Shown here: piece after piece, positions 1 to 5,799 of the stretch
Layout: each line of letters opens with the position of its first letter
How positions within the stretch are numbered: the first letter of the stretch is position 1
Assembly (NCBI GenBank): GCA_946480965.1
Contig: CAMLMI010000116.1
Span: 1-12,403, forward strand
Length of the DNA: 12,403 nt
Reading direction: 5' to 3'
Origin: an uncultured Verrucomicrobiales bacterium
GTDB lineage: Bacteria > Verrucomicrobiota > Verrucomicrobiae > Limisphaerales > CANJSG01
Position numbers and translations under genes: made by a program
The notes under the pieces: generated by a model
Told to the model about the DNA's origin: nothing
The model's database searches: none
What the model saw: only the letters and a program-made list of their open reading frames with translations

Positions 1-1659
1 GATCTCGCCGTCACCGGCCACGGCCTGGACGGCCATCTCGAAGTCGTTGCCCCAGCTTCCGGTGTAGCCGGCACCAGTTGGGAACTGGTTCAGACTTCCG
101 GGGATCGCGTTGGTAATAACCCCGAAGAAACCGCCGTTGTTCGCCCCGCCGGTGCCGGTGAAGCTTCCAGTGGTCCGAGTGGGCTGGGAAAGGCTGACCC
201 CGTAGTTGAGCGAGTCGTTCACGCTCACTTCCATGATGATCGACTCGATCAGCACCTGGGCGAGCACGACGTCGATCTTTTCGATGATGGCCTTGACCAT
301 GACCATGTCGGCGTCGCTGGCGAAGACGAGCAGCGAGTTGGTCCGCTCGTCGGCGATGATCTTCACGTTGCCGAGGATCTCGAAGTCGCCCGAGCCGGCG
401 GCCCGTTGGATGATGTTCCGCAGGTTGTTCTGGAAGTTGCCGGCTCCGGCCAAGCCTCCACCACCCTGGAAGGTGTTCACCCCACCCCGGTTGGCCGTGT
501 TCTGGAAGCTATTGACCTGGTTTCCGCCAAAGGTGGAGGTGGTGCGGCCGCCGCCGAAGGTGGAGGCTCCGCCCGCGCGGTTGGCCGTGCCGCCGAAGCT
601 GCCGGAGCGCGCGCCACCCAGGCCCGAGGTGCGCTGGGACTGGCCAACGGTGGTGCCGGAGCCGCTGGGGCTGAGGGTGCCGAGCACGTTGGCGATGTCG
701 GCGGCGAGCGCGTATTTGATGGGGATGATCTCGGGCTTCACCTCCATCTCGTTGATGGTGTCGATCCGCTCGATCACCTCCAACATGCGCTTCACGTTTT
801 CCGTGTAGTCGCGCAGCACCAGCGTCTGGGTGCTGGGGATCTGGATGATGCTGGCCGGGGTCTTGGCGAAGGAGCTGATGGCGGAGAGCACCTCTTCCAT
901 GCTCGCATACTTGAGCTGGACGATCTGCTGGATGACGGCACCGGAGGAGGGGAGTTCGTCGGCCTTGAGCTTGGAGAACTCGCCGCCCGCGCCGGCCACG
1001 CCGCTGTCGGGCACGACCTTCACGAACTTGTCGCCGACCGGCACGAGGGTGATGCCGTTCATGCCGAGGGAGGTTTCCAGGAAGACGATGGCTTCCTTGG
1101 TCGTCATCGGCCGGGGCGCCTTCAACGGGATCTTGGTCTCGGAGTTCAGCGTCAGCGGGGAATTGGGTCCGCCGAGGATGGGAACCTTGCCGACGAGCTC
1201 GAAATACTTGTCCAGCACCTGGGCCAAGGGGAGGCCTTCGGAGCTGAAGCGGATGGACGGCACCTCGGAATCGCCGGAGGCCGCCGCTTCACCGGGTTGC
1301 GCGGGCAGGACCGCACCGGCCACAGGCGGCGTGGCGGTGGGATTGGACGGCGGAGCCACGACGTTGGCTTCGTTCGCCAGAACGACGGTGGGCGCGGGCG
1401 TGGTCGTTGGCGGGACGGGCAGGGAGGGAAGCGTCGGCGCGGCCGTGCTCGGCTGCGGAGCGGGCGTCTGGGCCTGCGGCGTGGCCGGAGCGGTTCCGCG
1501 ATCCGGGAATTGCCGCCGGGTGGGCACGGTCCGGGTGGGGCTGTTCGTCCCCGGCGTCCCGGCGGGCGGGGGCGGAATCGTCGGGGGATTCTGCGCTCCG
1601 GCGTCGAGGGCGAGGAGCGATCCGAGAAGGAGGGCGGCGGGGGTTTTCACGGAAATCAT
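1..1659 (-). CDS. gspD: GspD-type secretin, 3' end cut by window edge
   Basis: This is the outer-membrane secretin channel of a type II secretion / type IV pilus-like system. The first 553 codons are present with no stop; the missing part is most of the pore-forming C-domain. Residues 1-22 look like a signal peptide (hydrophobic core ALLLGSLLALDAG). A Pro/Ala/Thr-rich linker covers about 24-132. An N0 domain follows (about 133-217, starting PSIRF and ending FVKVVP), then an N1-type KH-like domain (about 242-304, VIQQIVQLKYAS). A second KH-like domain starts with PIKYALAADIANVLG and ends with the secretin hallmark IIADERTNSLLVFAS (434-448); an 80-residue Gly/Ser/Asn-rich insert (331-410) splits it. 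The C-domain begins at VLAQVLIESIIMEVS. The ATG at 1659 overlaps the stop of the upstream platform gene (ATGA). A GTG three codons later is an alternative start. No Shine-Dalgarno is visible, which fits translational coupling. The family call is firm; T2SS versus pilus secretin is less certain. Confidence 0.9.
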   Translation of the reverse strand, partial: MISVKTPAALLLGSLLALDAGAQNPPTIPPPPAGTPGTNSPTRTVPTRRQFPDRGTAPATPQAQTPAPQPSTAAPTLPSLPVPPTTTPAPTVVLANEANVVAPPSNPTATPPVAGAVLPAQPGEAAASGDSEVPSIRFSSEGLPLAQVLDKYFELVGKVPILGGPNSPLTLNSETKIPLKAPRPMTTKEAIVFLETSLGMNGITLVPVGDKFVKVVPDSGVAGAGGEFSKLKADELPSSGAVIQQIVQLKYASMEEVLSAISSFAKTPASIIQIPSTQTLVLRDYTENVKRMLEVIERIDTINEMEVKPEIIPIKYALAADIANVLGTLSPSGSGTTVGQSQRTSGLGGARSGSFGGTANRAGGASTFGGGRTTSTFGGNQVNSFQNTANRGGVNTFQGGGGLAGAGNFQNNLRNIIQRAAGSGDFEILGNVKIIADERTNSLLVFASDADMVMVKAIIEKIDVVLAQVLIESIIMEVSVNDSLNYGVSLSQPTRTTGSFTGTGGANNGGFFGVITNAIPGSLNQFPTGAGYTGSWGNDFEMAVQAVAGDGEI

Positions 1660-2261
1660 TTGTTGGCGGCGGTGGTCGCCGGCTTCTTGGTGAGGCTGTT
1701 CTTCTGGAAGCTCGCGGTGAGCGTGAGGGTGCCGGAAAGCTTGGTCTTGGTGGCGTCGGGCTTGAGGTTCATGTCACGCACGCGGATGAGGGACTTCCCG
1801 GTGCTGATCTCGTGGAGAAAGTTCACCAGCGCTTTTTCCTCCGCGCTGTCGAAAGTGACGCTGACCGACTGTTCTTCGAAGACATCCGTGGGTGAAGCGG
1901 TCGTGGCTGCACGCCCGGAGGCCTGGACGCTGCGGGGTGTGATGCCGTTGGCGGCAAGGGTCGATTGGACCGTGCGGATGAGCTGGACGGCGTATTCCTC
2001 GGGCAGGATTGAAGCCCCGGTATCTTCCAATTCGCGGAGACGCTGCTCATATCCAGCCGGTCCCTTCACGCGGCCGATTTCCTCTTGATAGGTGATCCAA
2101 TCCTGGGTGGCGAATTTGATGGCTCTCTGCGTCTTGGCCCATTCGGGAAAGAGCGGGAATACGAACCAAAAGTTGAGCAGGACGAAGACGACCATCGCAA
2201 TGGCGACGACGATGCGGATCTCGTGCGGCTTGAGGTTCAGTTTTTCGAGGTAGCGGATCAT
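1656..2261 (-). CDS. GspM/PilO-like inner-membrane assembly-platform protein
   Basis: A 201-residue bitopic inner-membrane protein, of the size expected for GspM or PilO. These proteins pair with the GspL/PilN partner and link the cytoplasmic ATPase to the periplasmic secretin. A short cytoplasmic tail (1-16) is followed by one transmembrane segment (about 17-38, rich in V, F, L and I). A charged, probably coiled-coil stretch spans about 39-85 (WAKTQRAIKF to YEQRLRELED). The C-terminal half (about 95-190) alternates hydrophobic residues, as in the ferredoxin-like domain of PilO/GspM (AVQLIRTVQSTLAANGI; ALVNFLHEI; LSGTLTLTASF). Its ATG overlaps the stop of the upstream gene in ATGA and has a strong Shine-Dalgarno. 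The assignment rests on topology, length and position between the PilN-like and secretin genes rather than on invariant residues, which this family lacks. Confidence 0.8.
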   Translation of the reverse strand: MIRYLEKLNLKPHEIRIVVAIAMVVFVLLNFWFVFPLFPEWAKTQRAIKFATQDWITYQEEIGRVKGPAGYEQRLRELEDTGASILPEEYAVQLIRTVQSTLAANGITPRSVQASGRAATTASPTDVFEEQSVSVTFDSAEEKALVNFLHEISTGKSLIRVRDMNLKPDATKTKLSGTLTLTASFQKNSLTKKPATTAANK

Positions 2262-3649
2262 GGCGTGTCCTCCCCGATGGTGACCTCGAAGTTCCAGTTC
2301 AACATGCCCGCACCGCCCGCGCCGGACTGGCGCATGTCGGGCGGGGACACGGAAACCTTCTGGCCGTTGATCGTGGTCTTGGCCAAGCGTTCGTTGTAAT
2401 CAATGACCTGTGTGGATGCATCGGACGAGGCGGTGCCGGATAGGGTCATCTTTTTGCCCCGGGAGATTACCAGCCACGAAAGCTGCAGTTCCGGCGGCAG
2501 ATCGACCGCCGCGGTCTTCCAGGCGTCGAGCGCGGCGAACTTGAGGTTGGCCTGTTGTTCCAGCACTTCGACGCGCTTCCGCATCTGGAAGGCGTTTGTA
2601 TAGCTGCCGGCAATCTCTTTGACGGCGGCCTCGATTCGTTGGCGTTGGTATTTCACCACCTGCAGCGCGGCGATGTAGATCACGACGCCGACGACATACG
2701 CACCGAGCACCGCGCCGAGCGCACCGATCCAGAGGCGGTTGTTGAGCTGCTGCTGGTAGGATAGGGCGCGTTCCGACGGGACGAGCGGGGCGGCATTGCC
2801 GGAGCGGACGGCGCGCTCGACGGTCCGGGTGGCGAGTTCGACGGCACCGAGGGCGGGGTGCGGCTCCGGAGATCGGCCGAGCGCTTCGGCGACCGCCGGT
2901 TCCCAATCATGGATGGTCTCCGGTCCGCCGACGATGTGCCAGACTGGCTCCGAGAGGAGCCAGCCTTCCAGTTCACCGGCCCATTGGATCTGCGCGATCT
3001 GGTTGCGCAGGGCCTTGGCGCGGTCGGCGGGGGTGGCCGTGCCGAGGAGGGAGACGTTCTGCCAGGCGCCGTTGGCCCACCAGGCGGCGAGCACAGTCTG
3101 GGCGTTCAACGGCAGGAGCCAGGCGCTGTCGCCGGTGGGCTGGAGCGCCAGCAACTGGTCGATGACGGGGAAATCGAGCCGGTCGGCGTTGAAGCCCCGG
3201 GTTTCGAGGCGGCCGAGGAACTCCTCGATGCCGCTGCGGGGCTGGATGGCGAGGAGGATGGTCTGCTGGCCTTCCGAGCCGCCGGGCAGGCGCGCATGGG
3301 TCCAGACGACCTGGCTGACGGGCAGGGGGGAGAGCTTCTCCAACTGGAGCTCGAGCATCGGGGCCAGATCGGCCTCGTCGCAGAGGGGGAGCTGAAGGGC
3401 GCGGAGGTAGAGGCGGTCGGCCGGGAGCCAGGCGATGTTCAGCCGCTTCTGGACGGCGGCCCGCCAGTCCTTGCCGACGAGCTCCTGGTCGAGGGTGCCG
3501 TCTTCCGCGACCGGCTGTTCGGAGCGCAGCTGCGGTTTCTGCTTCTCGACGGCGAAATGCAGCAGGCGGCGCGGATGGTCGGGGCGGACATCGAGCACGT
3601 TGGCCACGGGCCAACGGGCGGCGGGGGGGGACTTCAGCTTTTCACCCAT
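2258..3649 (-). CDS. GspL / PilM-PilN-like assembly-platform protein
   Basis: A 463-residue bitopic inner-membrane protein that should dock the GspE ATPase and pair with the GspM/PilO-like protein encoded next to it. The N-terminal ~300 residues are cytoplasmic and resemble the divergent actin-like fold of GspL/PilM (NVLDVRPD near the start, RALQLPLCDEADL, LQLEKLSPLPVSQVVW). One transmembrane segment lies at about 307-331 (LWIGALGAVLGAYVVGVVIY). A heptad-like stretch follows (QRQRIEAAVKEI to RKRVEVLEQQANL). The periplasmic PilN-like end (about 385-460) has LPPELQLSWLVISRGKKM and FEVTIGE. The start overlaps the end of gspE by 16 bp, and the end overlaps the GspM/PilO-like gene by 4 bp. A run of eight C sits in codons 7-9. 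In most T4P systems PilM and PilN are separate; one chain carrying both parts is the GspL arrangement. The exact family name is uncertain. Confidence 0.82.
   Translation of the reverse strand: MGEKLKSPPAARWPVANVLDVRPDHPRRLLHFAVEKQKPQLRSEQPVAEDGTLDQELVGKDWRAAVQKRLNIAWLPADRLYLRALQLPLCDEADLAPMLELQLEKLSPLPVSQVVWTHARLPGGSEGQQTILLAIQPRSGIEEFLGRLETRGFNADRLDFPVIDQLLALQPTGDSAWLLPLNAQTVLAAWWANGAWQNVSLLGTATPADRAKALRNQIAQIQWAGELEGWLLSEPVWHIVGGPETIHDWEPAVAEALGRSPEPHPALGAVELATRTVERAVRSGNAAPLVPSERALSYQQQLNNRLWIGALGAVLGAYVVGVVIYIAALQVVKYQRQRIEAAVKEIAGSYTNAFQMRKRVEVLEQQANLKFAALDAWKTAAVDLPPELQLSWLVISRGKKMTLSGTASSDASTQVIDYNERLAKTTINGQKVSVSPPDMRQSGAGGAGMLNWNFEVTIGEDTP
2268..2273 (-). promoter_or_regulatory. Shine-Dalgarno for the GspM/PilO-like gene
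   Basis: Read on the minus strand, GGAGGA lies 6 nt upstream of the ATG at 2261, within a longer GGGGAGGA. It sits inside the 3' end of the upstream platform gene and fixes the start used for the GspM/PilO-like protein. It is the only strong ribosome-binding site seen in this operon; the other starts have little or none. Confidence 0.7.
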
Positions 3650-5385
3650 ACTTCAGTGCGGCTGTCGTCCACGAGCGATTTCATGTGTTCCTCGGACTGG
3701 GTGACGCGGAGGACTTCCTCCACGGTGGTGATGCCCTTCTTGACCTTGTGCCAGCCGTCCTGGCGCAGGTTCCTCATGCCGCCCTCCATCGCCTTCATCG
3801 CGATGTTCGAGGCGGGTGCGCGCTGCATGACCAGCGGCCGGAGCGCCTCGGTGACGACGAGCAGTTCATGGATGCCCTGTCGGCCCTGGTAGCCGAGCAT
3901 GCGGCACTCTTCGCAGCCGGTGCCCTTGTAGAACGTCGTCGAAGCGATGTCCTGGGCGGGGAACCCGATCTTGCGCAGGTAGCCCGGGTCCACCGTGTGC
4001 GGGGTCTTGCAGTGCGGGCAAATGGTGCGGACGAGACGCTGCGCCATGATGGCCTCGACCGACGACGCCACGAGGAACGGCTCGATGCCCATGTCCACCA
4101 GACGGGTGAAGGCGCTGGGCGCATCGTTCGTGTGCAACGTGGAGAAGACCAAGTGACCGGTGAGCGAGGCGCGGATGGCGATCTCGGCGGTCTCGGAATC
4201 GCGGATTTCGCCGACCATCACCACGTTCGGGTCCTGGCGCAGGATGTGGCGCAGGCCCATGGCGAAGGTCAGGCCGATGTCGGAGCGGACGGCGATCTGG
4301 TTGATGCCCTTCAGCTCGTATTCGACCGGTTCCTCGATCGTGATGATTCGCTTCGTCACCGAGTTGATCGTGCTGAGGAAGGCGTAGAGCGAGGTCGATT
4401 TGCCGGAACCGGTCGGGCCGGTCACGAGGAAGATGCCGTGGGGCTTGAGGATCAGCTCGCGGATCAGCTTGTCCTCTTCGGGATTGAACCCAAGCTTCTC
4501 CAGGCTGAAGAGGATCTTGCCGCGCATCAGCAGACGCAGCGAAACCGACTCGCCATAGACCGTGGGCACGGTGGAGACGCGGATGTCGATCTCCTCGCCC
4601 TTGATGCGGACATTGATGCGGCCGTCCTGCGGCAGGCGCTTCTCGGCGATGTTCATGCCCGACATCACCTTGATGCGGGAGATCAGCGCGGCCTGGTAGC
4701 GCTTGAGCTGCGGGGGCATCGGCGTCTGGTTCAGGATGCCGTCGATGCGGTAGCGGATGCGGAGCTCGTCTTCCTGCGGCTCGAAATGGATGTCGGTGGC
4801 GCGAGTCTTGTAGGCCTCCCAGATGATCTGGTTGACGAACTTGATGATCGACGCCTCCTGGTCGTCCTCGGTGATCTCCTTGTTGTCGCCGACGACCAGC
4901 TCCATCGGATCGTCCTTGGAGATCTCGTCGAGGGTCTCGGCGCCGACGCCGTAGTATTTCTTCAGCGTCTTCTCGATGTCGGCGCTGGTGGCGAGGGCGA
5001 ACTGGACCGGCCCACGGGCGTCGAACTGGACGGCTCCGAGCATCCCGGAATCGAACGGATTGCTGACCGCGACGGTCAGGACACCGTCTTCCAGCACCGC
5101 CGGCATGGCGTTGTATTGGAAGGCGACCTTGGTGGAGATCTTGGCGCGGGCCTCGGCGGGGATGTCGAGCTTGCCGAGGTCGAGCACGGGCCAGCCGAGG
5201 GCCTGACCAAGGGTCTTGAGGAGCTGGTCCTCGGCCACGCCGCGCTCGCGGGCGATGAAGGCGAGGAGGGTTTCGGAGCCGCCGTTCTCGGCGGCGGCGC
5301 GCCAGGCCCGCACCCACTCGGCGAACTGGTTCGCCGTGGCTATCCCCTGTTGCTCCAGGATGTTCTTGATTGAAAGCAGTGCCAT
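3634..5385 (-). CDS. gspE: GspE/PilB-type secretion assembly ATPase
   Basis: Cytoplasmic hexameric ATPase that powers pseudopilus or pilus assembly. At 583 residues it has the normal family length. An N-terminal GspE/MshEN-type domain covers about 40-150. The core starts near 160 with SIIKFVNQIIWEAYKTRATD followed by IHFEP (179-203). The Walker A motif GPTGSGKST is at 323-331 (K329). The Asp box IEEPVEY is at 350-356. The Walker B region DPNVVMVGEIRD is at 385-396, with E393. The His box GHLVFSTLHTNDA is at 410-422. Two CxxC pairs (C456/C459 and C491/C494) form the zinc site typical of GspE/PilB and absent from PilT-type retraction ATPases. All catalytic motifs are intact. It is the first gene of the operon, and its last 16 bp overlap the GspL/PilN-like gene. 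The ATG at 5385 has no obvious Shine-Dalgarno. GspE and PilB cannot be separated by motifs alone. Confidence 0.96.
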   Translation of the reverse strand: MALLSIKNILEQQGIATANQFAEWVRAWRAAAENGGSETLLAFIARERGVAEDQLLKTLGQALGWPVLDLGKLDIPAEARAKISTKVAFQYNAMPAVLEDGVLTVAVSNPFDSGMLGAVQFDARGPVQFALATSADIEKTLKKYYGVGAETLDEISKDDPMELVVGDNKEITEDDQEASIIKFVNQIIWEAYKTRATDIHFEPQEDELRIRYRIDGILNQTPMPPQLKRYQAALISRIKVMSGMNIAEKRLPQDGRINVRIKGEEIDIRVSTVPTVYGESVSLRLLMRGKILFSLEKLGFNPEEDKLIRELILKPHGIFLVTGPTGSGKSTSLYAFLSTINSVTKRIITIEEPVEYELKGINQIAVRSDIGLTFAMGLRHILRQDPNVVMVGEIRDSETAEIAIRASLTGHLVFSTLHTNDAPSAFTRLVDMGIEPFLVASSVEAIMAQRLVRTICPHCKTPHTVDPGYLRKIGFPAQDIASTTFYKGTGCEECRMLGYQGRQGIHELLVVTEALRPLVMQRAPASNIAMKAMEGGMRNLRQDGWHKVKKGITTVEEVLRVTQSEEHMKSLVDDSRTEVWVKS

Positions 5386-5494
5386 GTGGCCGGGTCGGTT
5401 TCGCTTAGGAAACGCGCGACGCTAGGAAAAGTTTCGGCCGAGTTCCAAGGAATTAACGGGTCAAACTTGCCCAGGTGGCTGCGGAGAGGAGGCG

Positions 5495-5510
5495 CGGGAC
5501 CCACGTCCCG
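5495..5510. repeat. Small GC-rich hairpin (cgggac-ccac-gtcccg)
   Basis: A perfect 6-bp stem with a 4-nt loop inside the divergent intergenic region. No T-run follows on either strand, so it does not look like an intrinsic terminator. It may be an isolated palindrome or a member of a dispersed extragenic palindrome family; one window cannot tell. Confidence 0.4.
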
Positions 5511-5566
5511 AAGGCGGGTTGTGGCGGCCAACATGCGCCTCCGGGTTCGATGATCTGCACCGGGTT

Positions 5567-5579
5567 CCTGCCCCGCAGG
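5567..5579. repeat. Small hairpin (cctgc-ccc-gcagg)
   Basis: A perfect 5-bp stem with a 3-nt loop. It follows the second copy of a short direct repeat, ccgggttc, at about 5541 and 5560. No known function is evident, and a stem this short can arise by chance in GC-rich DNA. Confidence 0.25.
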
Positions 5580-5677
5580 CCGGAATCCTGTTCGCAAGTT
5601 TGAGAGGGGAAATTTCTCAAGTTTGGGATCGAGCCGCCGATGCCCACCCATCTTGAACTCAAGTCTTTCGCCGATCC

Positions 5678-5682
5678 AAGGA
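5678..5682 (+). promoter_or_regulatory. Possible Shine-Dalgarno (aagga) upstream of the giant gene
   Basis: AAGGA is the only purine-rich Shine-Dalgarno-like stretch near the start of the rightward gene. It lies 24 nt before the preferred GTG (5707), which is too far for normal use, but 6 nt before an in-frame CTG (5689). It therefore bears on the start choice without settling it. Confidence 0.3.
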
Positions 5683-5706
5683 AGCGACCTGGCAAACCAG
5701 TCGGCT

Positions 5707-5799
5707 GTGCCATGCGCGCTGCGGATTCAGCCAATATCCATCTTGATCGGTCTGTTCGCCTGCTTCCTGATGCTTGCTGCTGTTCCGGCAACACGGGCA
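5707..5799 (+). other. Sec signal peptide of the giant protein
   Basis: Thirty-one residues with Arg at 6, a hydrophobic core of roughly 18 residues (ISILIGLFACFLMLAAV) and a probable cleavage after ATRA, with D32 as first mature residue. A cysteine at 19 lies inside the core without a lipobox layout, so a lipoprotein is less likely. The signal peptide appears only in the frame starting at GTG 5707 or an upstream non-ATG codon, which supports a non-ATG start. Confidence 0.8.

Larger units (their letters stand above)
5461..5603. repeat. 10-bp inverted repeat tcaaacttgc / gcaagtttga
   Basis: The arms at 5461-5470 and 5594-5603 are perfect reverse complements, 123 bp apart. A direct copy of the core, tcaagtttgg, follows at 5617-5626, and a weaker tcaagtcttt at 5659-5668. 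The spacing is too wide for a simple hairpin. The arrangement could be a set of binding sites for a regulator of one or both divergent genes, but that is inference. Confidence 0.45.
5386..5706. other. Divergent intergenic region, no gene seen
   Basis: About 320 bp separate the start of gspE (leftward) from the proposed start of the giant exported protein (rightward), so both promoters should lie here. I found no pair of good -35/-10 hexamers on either strand, and no RNA gene. What can be seen is a 10-bp inverted repeat, extra copies of its core, and two small hairpins, listed separately. The reading frames that cross the region lack a Shine-Dalgarno and recognisable domains. Confidence 0.7.

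Noticed and set aside
406..2088. Plus-strand frame of 560 codons opposite the secretin and GspM/PilO-like genes
   Set aside because: Its composition (runs of G, R, E, H and D) is that of an antisense shadow in high-GC DNA, it has no domain pattern, and it covers two well-supported minus-strand genes.
3685..5373. Plus-strand frame of 562 codons opposite gspE
   Set aside because: It mirrors gspE codon for codon on the opposite strand; gspE has every catalytic motif, and this frame has only a low-complexity D/L/V/H-rich sequence.
5436..5464. Possible -35 box TTGACC on the minus strand upstream of gspE
   Set aside because: No -10-like hexamer lies 16-18 nt downstream, so a sigma70 promoter cannot be supported here.
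5453..5794. Minus-strand frame of 113 codons across the intergenic region
   Set aside because: It overlaps the signal-peptide coding stretch, lacks a Shine-Dalgarno and any recognisable domain, and part of it is merely the intergenic hairpins translated.
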